Below, piece by piece: positions 52,433-63,200 of a stretch of DNA of 64,000 nt. The stretch is from assembly GCF_000293805.1 (NCBI RefSeq), contig NZ_AMBZ01000008.1, forward strand, positions 248,001-312,000, read 5' to 3'. The notes beneath the pieces were generated by a model. It did not search any database and was not told the origin of the DNA. It saw only the letters and a list, made by a program, of their open reading frames with translations. Position numbers and translations under genes: made by a program. Every line of letters begins with the position of its first letter. Position 1 is the first letter of the stretch. The stretch comes from Paenibacillus alvei DSM 29. GTDB lineage: Bacteria > Bacillota > Bacilli > Paenibacillales > Paenibacillaceae.

Positions 52433-53353
52433 TTACTCGTTCGGAAGAAATACCTTCACAGGACGCAATACAGTTTGCCCCTGTGGAACTTGGAATATCC
52501 CATAGAACGTTCCTTGTTCATCATACAATCGAATCGTACCATTCGTCAAAGGTTTCGGCTGTAAAGCATGAAGGGGAATCGATCGCCCTGTAATTGCATA
52601 GTGCGCATACTTCTCAGAAACCTCGATTCTAGGCATATCTGATATCGCATCTTCCACAGATAGCAGCATCTCTTCAAATGTCCCATCCGCGACAGCTTGC
52701 TCGATCTGTTCAAAGGTTACACATTGAGACGGCACAAACCCAGCAGATACCGTCCTCGTTAGCTTGGCCATCGTAGATGGAACGCCAAGCTTGCGGCCTA
52801 TATCAACGCATAGTGTCCGGATATACGTTCCTTTGGAGCACTCGACAAGGAAGCGGATTTCCGGTTCTGCTGCGCCTAACTGCATATCCAGAAGATCAAT
52901 CTTGTGGATCGTAACCTGCCGCGCTTTGCGTTCCACCGTTTTTCCCTCACGTGCTAGATCATATAGTCGCTTACCATCCACCTTAACGGCTGAATACATC
53001 GGAGGAATTTGCTCGATGTCTCCAATAAAGGAATGAACCGCCTCCCGTATCATCTCTGCCGTCAAGTGAGAAGCATCCGATCGCTCCAATACTTCTCCAC
53101 TCAGATCCTCTGTGTCGGTAGATAGACCAAATCGAAGAACTGCCTCATACTGCTTCGGCATCTCCTGCAAATATTCAACAATTCGCGTTGCTTTGCCAAT
53201 GCAAAGCGGCAGCACTCCGACAACCTTCGGATCCAATGTTCCCGTATGCCCGATACGCTTCTCCCGAATTAGTCGGCGTACTTTGGCGACTACGTCATGG
53301 GACGTCCAGTCCTCAGGCTTCCATACGGGCAATACACCATGATAGTTACTCAT
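52433..53353 (-). CDS. truB: tRNA pseudouridine(55) synthase
   Basis: A 306-residue TruB making pseudouridine 55 in the T-loop of tRNAs. Catalytic Asp41 lies in GHTGTLDPKVVGVLPLCIG; KPEDWTSHDVVAKVRR is motif I; TYIRTLCVDIGRKLG follows, then a PUA-like C-terminus. Its ATG overlaps the nrnA stop by four bases (ATGA), so translation is coupled. Confidence 0.96.
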   Translation of the reverse strand: MSNYHGVLPVWKPEDWTSHDVVAKVRRLIREKRIGHTGTLDPKVVGVLPLCIGKATRIVEYLQEMPKQYEAVLRFGLSTDTEDLSGEVLERSDASHLTAEMIREAVHSFIGDIEQIPPMYSAVKVDGKRLYDLAREGKTVERKARQVTIHKIDLLDMQLGAAEPEIRFLVECSKGTYIRTLCVDIGRKLGVPSTMAKLTRTVSAGFVPSQCVTFEQIEQAVADGTFEEMLLSVEDAISDMPRIEVSEKYAHYAITGRSIPLHALQPKPLTNGTIRLYDEQGTFYGIFQVPQGQTVLRPVKVFLPNE

Positions 53354-54348
53354 AAAGCTTGCTTCACCCGTTCTATTACAATGGTAATGACTTCTTCTAA
53401 TGTACCAGTAAGCTTGCAGCCTGCTGCACGAACATGGCCGCCTCCACTGAAGGATTGAGCAATCTCAGCCACATTGGCAAGTCCTGCGGAACGCATGCTC
53501 ACCTTAACTCCTGTGTCATCTACTTGCTTAAATAAGATACCAACTTCTACACCATCGATATTGCGCGGATAATTGACCAAGCCTTCCAGATCTTCATTTA
53601 GCGCACCGGTCTCCTGCATATCCTGAGGGGTCACATACAACCAGCCAATTCGATGATCTTCGCTAAATGCCAATCGCGACAGGCCACGCTGTATAAGCTG
53701 CATCTGTGCCATCGACATCTTTTCAAGCAATCGATCCGCAATGTCATTACCGTTAACACCTTGCTTCAGCAGCTCAGAGGCTATCGCCATCACATGCGGA
53801 GTCGTATTGCTGTACCGGAATCCGCCCGTATCGGTTAACAAGCCGGTATACAGTACTGTTGCTACACCTAAATCGAGTGTGATCCCGTAGGAAGTAATCA
53901 TATCGAATAATATCTCAACGGTTGCCGCAGCATCCTCGCGGATGACTGCAACTTCCCCATAACGGTCATTCGTTGGATGATGATCAATATTTAAAATACG
54001 AGCATCTTTATCGATCCATTCTGCTATTTTGCCGATGCGTGCATAATCCGCACAATCCACACAAATAACGTTATCAAACGGCTTGGCAGCAACGTTCTCG
54101 CGATCTTCATGTACATTGATTTGATCAGATCCCGGCAAATAGCTTAGCTTGTTAGGAACTCCATTCTCATTCACCATGACGAAGGATTTGTTCCATTGAC
54201 GAAGCAGCCAGCCTACTGCCAATGTTGAGCTTATTGCGTCTCCGTCAGGCTGAACATGTGCAACAACAAGAAAATGATTTCCCTCTTGAATAAAGCTTCT
54301 AGCTCTCTCGATCTGTTCTGCATAAGATAGCGTCGTTAGTCCTGTCAT
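53350..54348 (-). CDS. nrnA: DHH-family oligoribonuclease/pAp phosphatase
   Basis: A 332-residue DHH/DHHA1 protein. Metal motifs: VAHVQPDGDAISSTLAV (first), VCVDCADYARIG, and the DHH motif ILNIDHHPTNDRYGE; the DHHA1 motif is SFSGGGHVRAAGC. NrnA degrades short oligoribonucleotides and dephosphorylates pAp. The ATG at 54348 follows GGAGG; it lies between rbfA and truB as in other Bacillota. Confidence 0.95.
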   Translation of the reverse strand: MTGLTTLSYAEQIERARSFIQEGNHFLVVAHVQPDGDAISSTLAVGWLLRQWNKSFVMVNENGVPNKLSYLPGSDQINVHEDRENVAAKPFDNVICVDCADYARIGKIAEWIDKDARILNIDHHPTNDRYGEVAVIREDAAATVEILFDMITSYGITLDLGVATVLYTGLLTDTGGFRYSNTTPHVMAIASELLKQGVNGNDIADRLLEKMSMAQMQLIQRGLSRLAFSEDHRIGWLYVTPQDMQETGALNEDLEGLVNYPRNIDGVEVGILFKQVDDTGVKVSMRSAGLANVAEIAQSFSGGGHVRAAGCKLTGTLEEVITIVIERVKQAL

Positions 54349-54366
54349 TAATAACCTCCATACAGA

Positions 54367-54398
54367 CAAGTGAACCGAGCCTAGGCCCGATTCACTTG
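54367..54398 (-). other. Intercistronic hairpin between rbfA and nrnA
   Basis: CAAGTGAA (54367-54374) and TTCACTTG (54391-54398) form a perfect 8-bp stem with further CG/GCC pairing inside. No T-run follows, so it is more likely a processing or stability hairpin than a terminator. Confidence 0.5.
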
Positions 54399-54418
54399 TG
54401 CGTTCTTATGCAGCTGTC

Positions 54419-54772
54419 TTAGTTATTGTCGCGATCGCGAATTTCACCAAGCAGCTTTTCGATATGGCTGCCGTATTCGATCGAAGAATCGATCTTGAAC
54501 AACAGCTCTGGAGTATGACGAAGACGAATTCGCTTGCCAATCTCGGAGCGAAGGAATCCGCTCGCCTTCTCCAAGGCTTTCATGGATTGTTCCTTTTGTT
54601 CTTCATTACCCATGACACTCAAGTACACTTTGGCTTGTGATAAATCGTTCGTTACATCAACGCCTGTCACCGTTATGAAGCCGATTCGAGGATCCTTAAT
54701 CTCGGTTTGAATCAACTGGCTAAGTTCCTTCTTCATCTGCTCGCCAACACGTCCGGAGCGAAAGTTCGCCAT
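54419..54772 (-). CDS. rbfA: 30S ribosome-binding factor
   Basis: A 117-residue KH-like assembly factor for the 30S subunit and 16S rRNA 5' end: [40 protein letters not shown] and [20 protein letters not shown] are family blocks. The ATG at 54772 has GAGGTG six bases upstream. It follows infB by 53 bases. Confidence 0.95.
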   Translation of the reverse strand: MANFRSGRVGEQMKKELSQLIQTEIKDPRIGFITVTGVDVTNDLSQAKVYLSVMGNEEQKEQSMKALEKASGFLRSEIGKRIRLRHTPELLFKIDSSIEYGSHIEKLLGEIRDRDNN

Positions 54773-54825
54773 GGGAAACACCTCATTTCATTTATAACTT
54801 ACAACATCATCCGAGTGAAACCATT

Positions 54826-57690
54826 CTATTTGCGTTCGATGGTTTCCATAACAAACGCTTCGATGATGTCGCCTTCCTTCATATCGTTGTACTTCTCAAG
54901 CATAATACCGCACTCGTAGCCTTGTGCAACTTCCTTCGCATCATCCTTGAAGCGCTTGAGCGAGTCGATCTTGCCTTCGTGAACAACAATACCGTCACGG
55001 ACAAGGCGTACTTCTGCAGAACGGGAAATCTTACCTTCTGTAACCATACAGCCGGCAATTGTTCCGACCTTGCTGATCTTGAACGTGTTGCGCACTTCAG
55101 CATGACCGATAATAACTTCTTTATATTCTGGGTCAAGCATACCTTTCATCGCTTGCTCGATTTCTTCTACGATCGAGTAGATGACACGGTGCAGACGAAT
55201 ATCAACCTTCTCTTGCTCTGCGGTAATCTTCGCTTGCGCATCTGGACGAACGTTGAAGCCGATTACGATCGCATTGGATGCTGTTGCCAAAATAACATCC
55301 GATTCGGTAATTGCACCCGCACCGGAGTGAATGATCTTAACGCGAACGCCTTCCACTTCAATCTTCTCAAGCGAACCGCGAAGTGCTTCTACGGAACCTT
55401 GAACGTCACCTTTAATAATCACGTTCAGTTCTTTCATTTCGCCGTCTTTAATATGCTTGAACAGATCATCCAGCGTTACTCGAGTATTCGCACCCAGTTG
55501 GCTCTCTCTGTATGTTGTCGAGCGCTTCTCAGCGATGGAACGAGCTTTGCGCTCATCCTCAAACGCGACGAACATATCGCCAGCCTGTGGAACATCTGTA
55601 AGACCTGTAATTTCGATCGGTGTGGACGGGCCTGCTTCTTTCAAGCGGCGGCCGCGGTCATTCACCATTGCGCGCACACGGCCGAAGCATGTGCCTGCAA
55701 CGAATGGATCTCCGACTTTCAATGTACCTTGTTGAACGAGTACACGTGCAACTGGTCCACGACCTTTGTCCAGTTCAGCCTCGAGTACAGTACCGCGAGC
55801 ATCCTTATTCGGGTTCGCCTTGAACTCGTTCACTTCGGATACGAGCAGGATCATTTCGAGCAATTCTTCTAAACCCGTACGCTGCTTCGCAGAAACGTTA
55901 ACGAAGATAGTGTCTCCGCCCCACTCTTCTGGAACCAATTCATATTCAGTCAGTTCCTGCTTCACGCGATCGACATTGGCTTCTGGCTTATCGACCTTGT
56001 TTACAGCAACGATGATTGGGCAGTTCGCCGCTTTCGCGTGGCTGATTGCCTCAACCGTTTGCGGCATAACACCATCGTCAGCAGCAACGACGATAATCGT
56101 AATGTCGGTTACTTGAGCACCGCGAGCACGCATCAGCGTAAACGCTTCATGGCCTGGTGTATCCAGGAACGTAATCTTCTTCGAGTTAAACTCAACTTGG
56201 TATGCACCAATATGCTGCGTAATGCCGCCTGCTTCTCCACCCGTAACATTCGTTTTGCGGATCGAATCAAGCAATGTCGTTTTACCATGGTCAACGTGAC
56301 CCATAATCGTAACAACTGCTGGCCGTTCAACCAAGTCTGCTGCATCTTCTTCTTTTTCTTCTGTTTCCTCGAACGGATCTTCGGATACAGGCAGCTTCAA
56401 ATCAACTTCAACTTTGAATTCGTCTGCAATCAATTGGATTGTATCCAAATCGACTTCTTGGTTGATTGTTGCCATAACGCCCATGAGCAAGAACTTCTTA
56501 ATAACCTCGGAAGCGTCTTTATGAAGCAATTTTGCCAATTCACCTACTGTCATTGCACCGCGTACAATAATCTTTTTCGGCGTATTGTCAATTTTCTCAC
56601 GCTGTACCTGCTGTTGATTATTTCTGCCTCTGTTCTTGCCGCCGCGGCCGCGCATGCCTCCGCCATTACGGTTGTCATCGAAGCGTTTCTTATTATTATT
56701 GTTGTTTCTTGATTGATTTCTTCCACCGGAAAAATCATCACTGCGCTCACCGAAGTTTCTGTTCGGACGTTGCTGGCCGCCTTGACCTGCACGCGCTTGA
56801 TCACCTTGACGCTGTTGACCGCCTTGTGCAAAGCGCGCTTGCCCGCTGCTTTGTTGACTACCTTGACCTGGACGGGATCCACCGCCTTGACCTGGACGCG
56901 GAGCGCCACCTTGACCACCTTGACCACCTTGACCACCTTGACGCGGAGCGCCACCTTGACCACCTGGACGCGAAGCACCACCTTGACGTGGTCCGTTTCC
57001 TTGCCCGCCTTGACGCGGAGCGCCACCTTGACCTGGACGGGAGTTCCCGCCTTGGCCTTGACGTGGGCCGCCGCCTTGACGCGGAGCACCTTGGCCTTGT
57101 CTTTGCTGGCCATTAGATCTGTTACCTTGATTATGCTGTTGTTCACCTGATCGACGTTGTTCTTGTCCGTTCATATTCCCCTGTTGGTTTCCTTGTCTTG
57201 TATCCATATTAATGTTTATCTCGCCCTGTCTATTATGGTCTTTTTGACCGTCATGACCTCCACCGCGAGTAATGCGTTCCTGGCGTTCATTACGTCCGCC
57301 TCGGTTGCCTTCGCGCTGATGGTCGCGACCGTCACGTTGCATTTGTTGCTGCTGTCCAGCATGTGAGTCACGCTGATCCGCCTGTTGACTTGTCTTTCTT
57401 GCCGGTTGGCTAGCAGTTTTATCTGGTACTTCTGATGTTTTCGTCTGGCTAATGTTCACTTGTGGTTGCGAGGTACTATTGCCTTCACGCTTTGCCTGTG
57501 CATTTTCCTTAATCGTGCGCATGTACGACTCTACTTTCCCTACAGCATCATTCTCCATAACGCTCATATGATTGTTAACTGGTATGTTAAGACGTTTGAG
57601 TATCGTAATAATTTCTTTGCTGCTCATATTAAGCGATTTGGCATATTCATAAACTCTTGTTTTGTCCTTAGTGTTCTCTTGTTTGCTCAA
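54826..57690 (-). CDS. infB: Translation initiation factor IF-2
   Basis: A 954-residue GTPase that brings initiator tRNA to the 30S subunit. The C-terminal two thirds hold the G domain ([19 protein letters not shown], around residue 460-475; [17 protein letters not shown]) and IF-2 domains II to IV; a conserved IF2_N domain lies just before ([20 protein letters not shown]). The region from about residue 60 to 350 is an unusually long Gly/Gln/Arg/Pro low-complexity linker with repeated [10 protein letters not shown]-like units. The start is TTG at 57690 behind GGAGGTGGAG; it overlaps ylxQ by 23 bases. Confidence 0.96.
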   Translation of the reverse strand: MSKQENTKDKTRVYEYAKSLNMSSKEIITILKRLNIPVNNHMSVMENDAVGKVESYMRTIKENAQAKREGNSTSQPQVNISQTKTSEVPDKTASQPARKTSQQADQRDSHAGQQQQMQRDGRDHQREGNRGGRNERQERITRGGGHDGQKDHNRQGEININMDTRQGNQQGNMNGQEQRRSGEQQHNQGNRSNGQQRQGQGAPRQGGGPRQGQGGNSRPGQGGAPRQGGQGNGPRQGGASRPGGQGGAPRQGGQGGQGGQGGAPRPGQGGGSRPGQGSQQSSGQARFAQGGQQRQGDQARAGQGGQQRPNRNFGERSDDFSGGRNQSRNNNNNKKRFDDNRNGGGMRGRGGKNRGRNNQQQVQREKIDNTPKKIIVRGAMTVGELAKLLHKDASEVIKKFLLMGVMATINQEVDLDTIQLIADEFKVEVDLKLPVSEDPFEETEEKEEDAADLVERPAVVTIMGHVDHGKTTLLDSIRKTNVTGGEAGGITQHIGAYQVEFNSKKITFLDTPGHEAFTLMRARGAQVTDITIIVVAADDGVMPQTVEAISHAKAANCPIIVAVNKVDKPEANVDRVKQELTEYELVPEEWGGDTIFVNVSAKQRTGLEELLEMILLVSEVNEFKANPNKDARGTVLEAELDKGRGPVARVLVQQGTLKVGDPFVAGTCFGRVRAMVNDRGRRLKEAGPSTPIEITGLTDVPQAGDMFVAFEDERKARSIAEKRSTTYRESQLGANTRVTLDDLFKHIKDGEMKELNVIIKGDVQGSVEALRGSLEKIEVEGVRVKIIHSGAGAITESDVILATASNAIVIGFNVRPDAQAKITAEQEKVDIRLHRVIYSIVEEIEQAMKGMLDPEYKEVIIGHAEVRNTFKISKVGTIAGCMVTEGKISRSAEVRLVRDGIVVHEGKIDSLKRFKDDAKEVAQGYECGIMLEKYNDMKEGDIIEAFVMETIERK
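56906..56941. repeat. Four tandem 9-bp repeats inside infB
   Basis: The unit CCACCTTGA occurs four times in a row, in frame, encoding repeated Gly-Gln-Gly within the IF-2 linker. Slippage at such repeats would change linker length by three residues without loss of frame. Confidence 0.8.
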
Positions 57691-58006
57691 TATACTCCAC
57701 CTCCGACATAGTTTTCAGCCCGTTCGTCATCATGGTCGCAAATCCATCATCCGTTACCGCCAATACTACCCGCTGCAGTTTGCCAATGCTCTCACCGAGC
57801 TCGCTGCGCGTAAATCCGATAGCAAGTGGCACTCCGTACGACTTACATTTATCTCGAAACTTCTTCTTCGTGTTGTCAGAAGCGTCCGCCGCAACAATCA
57901 CCAAGCGTGCTTGCTTATTGCGAATCGCCTTGAGGACAATCTCATCACCAGTCGTCAGCTTTCCTGCCCGCTGGGCAAGACCAAGCTGCGACTTTACCTT
58001 ACTCAT
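57668..58006 (-). CDS. ylxQ: YlxQ, L7Ae-family RNA-binding protein
   Basis: A 112-residue L7Ae/L30e-like protein ([40 protein letters not shown]), a K-turn RNA binder by family. It lies between rnpM and infB, its standard location. AGGAGGATGATT precedes the ATG at 58006; it overlaps the rnpM end by eight bases and infB start by 23 bases. Confidence 0.93.
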   Translation of the reverse strand: MSKVKSQLGLAQRAGKLTTGDEIVLKAIRNKQARLVIVAADASDNTKKKFRDKCKSYGVPLAIGFTRSELGESIGKLQRVVLAVTDDGFATMMTNGLKTMSEVEYIEQTREH

Positions 58007-58310
58007 AATCATCCTCCTGCTCCTTCAAGGCGTGGAATTCATCCTCCACCTTAATGAAGTCTTGAGCAAGCTGTTCATAGATGGAAGAATTCACCTGATG
58101 CTTCAAAGCCCGATCAAGCGCACGAGACTTATGCGCAAGCTTGAAGCAGGACAATTTCCCGCACAGGTATGCGCCGCGTCCAGACTTCTTCCCTGTCAAA
58201 TCAATTAAAACCTCATCCTGTGGTGTCTTTACCACACGAATCAGTTCTTTCTTCGGCATCATTTCTTGACATGCGACACACTTCCGAAGTGGAACTTTCC
58301 TCGGTTTCAT
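57999..58310 (-). CDS. rnpM: YlxR/RnpM, RNase P modulator
   Basis: A 103-residue YlxR-family protein, KPRKVPLRKCVACQEMMPKK to GKKSGRGAYLCGKLSCFKLA, with the conserved GRGAYLC motif and the paired N-terminal Cys (CVAC). YlxR proteins bind RNA and have been reported to modulate RNase P. The Asp/Glu-rich C-terminus extends beyond the core. AAGGGGGG precedes the ATG. Confidence 0.93.
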   Translation of the reverse strand: MKPRKVPLRKCVACQEMMPKKELIRVVKTPQDEVLIDLTGKKSGRGAYLCGKLSCFKLAHKSRALDRALKHQVNSSIYEQLAQDFIKVEDEFHALKEQEDDYE

Positions 58311-58398
58311 GACTCAATCCCCCCCTTACGATTCGGTCTGACTTCCCCTGCTTGAAAGAAGCGACCGCTTCATATGGCGTTGGTCGCGCCTTCGGTGT

Positions 58399-59496
58399 TT
58401 ACTCGCTTACTTCAATGCTGTCGTCAACAGGTCGCTCATCCGAAGTCGCCGGGAATTCTTCCTCATCTGCTTGGGATTCACTCTTAATATCGATTTTCCA
58501 ACCAGTCAATTTCGCGGCAAGTCGAGCGTTCTGTCCTTTAATCCCGATTGCTAGCGACAACTGATAGTCAGGCACGATAACACGAGCCATCTTCTCAGCC
58601 TCTCGCACTTCGACATCAACAACTTTGGAAGGGCTAAGTGCATTTGCTACATACTCGCTCACATCTTCAGACCATCGTACAATATCAATCTTCTCACCAC
58701 GAAGCTCGTTGACAATCGTTTGTACGCGCATTCCTTTTGGCCCGACGCAGGAGCCTACCGGATCGACTTCCTCGTTGCGGGAGTATACTGCAATTTTGGA
58801 GCGTTGACCCGCTTCACGAGCAACTGACTTGATTTCAACGACGCCATCAAAGATTTCTGGTACTTCCAGTTCGAACAGGCGCTTCAGAAGCCCTGGATGC
58901 GTACGGGACAAAATAATTTGCGGTCCCTTCGTTGTGTTCTCCACTTTCGTAATGTATGCTTTGGTACGATCACCGTGCTTGAACTTCTCGTTCGGCATCA
59001 ACTCGTTCAAAGGAAGGACTGCTTCCACTTTGCCCAAATCTACATAAACATTGCGCATATCCTGACGTTGCACGATACCTGTGACGATATCATCGGACTT
59101 GTCGATGAACGCGTTATAGATAAGGCCGCGCTCCGCTTCGCGAATACGTTGTGTTACGACTTGTTTCGCCGTTTGTGCAGCGATGCGGCCGAAATCACGC
59201 GGTGTAACTTCAATCTCGCAAATATCATCCAGCTGGTAGTTCGGATTATGTTCACGGGCAGCATGAAGTGAAATTTCAAGACGCGGGTCCAACACCTCGT
59301 CCACTACGTTTTTGCGTGCATATACCTTAATTACTCCAGTTGCCCGGTTAATATCTACTCGTACATTTTGTGCAGTATTGAAGTTGCGCTTATAGCTCGA
59401 AATCAGAGCCGCTTCAATTGCATCAATGAGTACTTCCTTGCTAATTCCTTTTTCTCTTTCGATTTCCGACAACGCGTCAATAAAATCCATACTCAT
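58399..59496 (-). CDS. nusA: Transcription termination/antitermination protein NusA
   Basis: A 365-residue NusA of the short Bacillota type, without the C-terminal acidic repeats of E. coli. The N-terminal RNA-polymerase-binding domain (FIDALSEIEREKGISKEVLI), the S1 domain (DDIVTGIVQRQDMRNVYVDL) and two KH domains (SCVGPKGMRVQTIVNELRGE; IGIKGQNARLAAKLTGWKID) are visible. It ends with an acidic tail. GGGGGAA lies upstream of the ATG. It follows rimP in the nusA operon. Confidence 0.97.
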   Translation of the reverse strand: MSMDFIDALSEIEREKGISKEVLIDAIEAALISSYKRNFNTAQNVRVDINRATGVIKVYARKNVVDEVLDPRLEISLHAAREHNPNYQLDDICEIEVTPRDFGRIAAQTAKQVVTQRIREAERGLIYNAFIDKSDDIVTGIVQRQDMRNVYVDLGKVEAVLPLNELMPNEKFKHGDRTKAYITKVENTTKGPQIILSRTHPGLLKRLFELEVPEIFDGVVEIKSVAREAGQRSKIAVYSRNEEVDPVGSCVGPKGMRVQTIVNELRGEKIDIVRWSEDVSEYVANALSPSKVVDVEVREAEKMARVIVPDYQLSLAIGIKGQNARLAAKLTGWKIDIKSESQADEEEFPATSDERPVDDSIEVSE

Positions 59497-59616
59497 TTGG
59501 TGAGTTCCCCCTTTCAGCCGAATCCGGCTTCATTCCAATAATGTTAAAATTCAGCAGGCCGATTCCCAATCTAAGATCACGATCGTCCTAAAAAACGATA
59601 GCAAGACGTGCGCTTG

Positions 59617-60048
59617 CTACCTTCTCAAACGGAATTGCATGTTCTTTTTGCCGACTTGAACAACGACCGTCTGTTCATCGAAGGAAGAGAGAACTCCTTC
59701 AAATTCCTTCAATCCGCCTATCGGTTCGTATGTAGTCACATACACATGCTTGCCCACCGCTTTGACGAAATCCTTCGTCTTCTTCAACGGACGTTCCGCA
59801 CCTGGAGACGAAACTTCCAAGAAGTAAGCGTCTGTAATCGGATCGTTCTCGTCCAGCTTCTGACTCAATACTTCGCTGATGCGGCCGCAATCCTCGATGT
59901 CAATGCCGCCTTCCTTGTCCACAAACACGCGCAGGAACCAACTGCTGCCTTCCTTTACGTATTCCACATCGACAAGTTCGAAGTTGTTCTCTTCCAAATA
60001 GGGTGTGATCATATTCTCAACTGTCGATTTGATATTGGCTGAGCTCAA
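59617..60048 (-). CDS. rimP: Ribosome maturation factor RimP
   Basis: A RimP of about 143 residues needed for 30S maturation: [60 protein letters not shown] are the family blocks. Two TTG codons could start it: 60054 is three bases after AGGAGG, 60048 is nine bases after, so 60048 is preferred. It is the first gene of the rimP-nusA-rnpM-ylxQ-infB unit. Confidence 0.94.
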   Translation of the reverse strand: MSSANIKSTVENMITPYLEENNFELVDVEYVKEGSSWFLRVFVDKEGGIDIEDCGRISEVLSQKLDENDPITDAYFLEVSSPGAERPLKKTKDFVKAVGKHVYVTTYEPIGGLKEFEGVLSSFDEQTVVVQVGKKNMQFRLRR

Positions 60049-60116
60049 ATTCAAGAACCTCCTAGAATGTTAGGAATAATGATGTTCCTCTATGTTAGAA
60101 CCCGATACTAAACATG

Positions 60117-60140
60117 AAAGAGTGGGTTTCCCCACTCTTT
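60117..60140 (-). terminator. Terminator after polC
   Basis: AAAGAGTGGG and CCCACTCTTT form a perfect 10-bp stem with a GAAA loop (minus strand), between polC and rimP. The T-run is within the stem and continues only weakly. Confidence 0.7.
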
Positions 60141-60223
60141 ACGTAACGGATTTATCCACATGATTACCAAAAAAATTATATCATAGCCATCTACAATATG
60201 GCAAGGGCAACTCCGATCATGCC

Positions 60224-63200
60224 TTAGAACAGAGACAATTGGTTCGTTTCCGGCAGTCCGCGGAAGCAGCCCATCTGATTAAGCAGCTCGACAATTGTCT
60301 TTGTAGCCTTTGAACGCATTTGGAAATCCTCAATGGACAAATACTCCGCCCCATCGCGAGAAGCTGCGATATTGCGAGCCGCATTTTCACCAATCCCCTG
60401 CACAGCAGAGAATGGCGGAATGAGCGAGTTGCCATCAACGAGGAATTTCGTCGCATCGGAACGATACAGATCAATCGGCTTAAAAGTGAAGCCCCGTGCC
60501 GTCATTTCAACAGCCATCTCCAAAATAGAGATCATCGCCTTTTCTTTCGTTGTTGCTTGGAAGCCCTTCGCCTCAATCTCATCGATCTTCTTATTGATAG
60601 CCTCGTATCCTTGGCAGCACAATTCGATATCAAAGTCCTCAGCACGGACGGTAAAGTAGGTCGCGTAGAACTCGATCGGATGGTAGAGCTTAAAATAAGC
60701 TGTCCGCACCGCGGAAATAACATAAGCGGCAGCATGGGCTTTCGGGAACATATATTGAATCTTTAAGCAGGAATCGATGTACCACTGCGGCACATTGCAG
60801 TTTTTCATTTCTTGAATCCATTCATCACTCAAGCCTCTTCCCTTACGAACGCTTTCCGTTATTTTAAAGGCAAGACCTGCATCCATGCCTGCTTTGTAGA
60901 TCAGGAACAACATAATCTCGTCACGACAACCAATAACGGTCTTGATCGTACAGATTCCATTCTTAATCAGTTCTTGCGCATTACCAAGCCATACGCCGGT
61001 ACCATGAGATAACCCGGATATTTGCAATAAATCAGCGAACGTGCTTGGCTGTGCTTCCACAAGCATCTGTCGCACGAAGCGGGTTCCCATCTCAGGAACA
61101 CCATAGGTCGCTACTGGTGTCCGGATTTGCTGCGGCGTTACGCCAAGAGCATCGACGGAGTTGAACATACTCATAACCTTCGGATCATTCATTGGAATCG
61201 TTGTCGGATCGACCCCTGTCAAATCCTGCAGCATCCTCATCATCGTCGGATCATCGTGCCCAAGAATATCAAGCTTCAATAAATTATCCTCGAACGCATG
61301 ATAATCGAAGTGCGTCGTCTTCCATTCGGCACTTGTATCGTCCGCTGGATATTGAACAGGCGTTACATCTTCAACTTCGATATAATCCGGTACAACGACG
61401 ATACCGCCTGGGTGCTGTCCTGTACTGCGCTTCACGCCCGTACAGCCTGCTGCAAGGCGGTTAAGCTCTGCCCCTCGCCATCGCTTGCCATGGTCTTCTT
61501 CATATTTCTTTGCGAAGCCGTATGCCGTTTTTTCCGCGACCGTACCAATCGTACCTGCACGGAACACACTCTTCTCACCGAACAGCACCTTCGTGTAGTT
61601 ATGCGCCACAGGCTGATAATCACCTGAGAAGTTCAAATCGATATCGGGAACTTTGTCTCCCTTAAAGCCGAGGAATGTTTCGAACGGAATATCCTGTCCA
61701 TCCCCCTTCATCGGCTGGCCGCATTCTGGGCAATCCTTGTTTGGAAGATCGAAACCGCTCGGTACACTTCCGTCCGTAAACCATTCGCTATGCTTGCACT
61801 CCGGATTGCGGCACACATAATGCGGCGGAAGCGGGTTAACTTCTGAAATGCCAAGAAACATCGCTACAACCGAGGAGCCTACCGATCCCCGCGAACCAAC
61901 AAGATACCCATCTTCGTTCGACTTCTTCACAAGACGCTCTGAGATCAGATAGTTCGCGGAGAAACCGAATTTAATGATTGGAATCAGTTCCTTCTCAAGA
62001 CGCTGTACAATAATGTCATTTAACGGTTCCCCGTAAATGCTCTTCGCCGTATTGTAGCATTTATCACGGATTTCTTGATCCGCTCCCTCAATATTCGGCG
62101 TAAACAGCTCTTTCGGGAATAAATCGAAATCCTCAAATCGTTCCAGCAACGCATTCGTATTCTCTACAACAAACTTATGCGCCTGCTCTTTACCCAAAAA
62201 CTCAAATTCCTGCAGCATTTCATTCGTCGTCCGGAAATGTGCATCAGGCTTGCGGAGATCCTTGAGCGGACTGAAGCCCGTGATCCCATGGATAGTTATA
62301 TCACGGAACAGCTTGTCTCGCGGATGCAAGTAGTGCACATTACCTGTTGCGACAACAAGCTTGTTCTGCTTTTCACCGATCTGAACGATTTTGCGAATTG
62401 CGCCTTCGATCTCAGCCGTCGAACCAACCAAGCCCTTCTCCACCAAGTGCATGTACATCGTCAGAGGCTGGATTTCAAGCACGTCATAAAACTCTGCTAC
62501 CTGCTCTGCTTCTTCCATTGATTTGTTGAGCACCGTCTCGAAGAACTCACCCTTCTCACAACCTGACATGATCAATAAGCCTTCACGCATGCCGACGAGC
62601 TTGCTCTTTGGAATACAGGCGACGCGCTTAAAATACTCCGTGTGGGACATCGAAACGAGCTTGTACAAATTTTTCTTACCCACCGCATTAAGCGCGTAAA
62701 TCCCGCAATGGAACGGACGAGCATTTTGCAGGTTCTGACCTACATAATCGTTCATCCGATCAAGTGTTTCAATCCCGATAAGCTGCTGAGCGTCTTGAAG
62801 CAAGCCATTCAACACACCACCGAGAGCTATCGTATCGTCAATCGCACGGTGATGGTTCTCCAGCGATACTTTATATTTGTCCGCCAATGTATTCAGACGG
62901 TGATTTTTGAGCGTCGGGTGCAGTAGCCGCGCCAGTTCTAACGTATCTAGTACTGGATTGTTCATCTCAGACAAATTCATAAGCTTCAAATTATGCTGTA
63001 TAAAGCCAATATCGAACCTTGCGTTGTGCGCAACGAGGATCGAGTCCTGTGCAAACTCCACAAATTTCGGCAGCACTTCTTCAACATCCGGAGCTTCTGC
63101 CACCATTTCGTCCGTAATATTGGTGAGCTGCTGAATGTTATACGGAATTCGAACATGCGGATTGACGAATGTGCTGTAGCGATCAATCTCTTTCCCCTCT

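Noticed and set aside
56906-56941. Possible CRISPR-like array in infB
   Set aside because: Units are 9 bp, contiguous, in frame and inside a coding low-complexity region; no spacers.
56038-57150. Long plus-strand open frames opposite infB
   Set aside because: They mirror the repetitive, Gly/Gln-rich infB codons; no ribosome sites, and the translations are simple repeats (LDHLDHLD).
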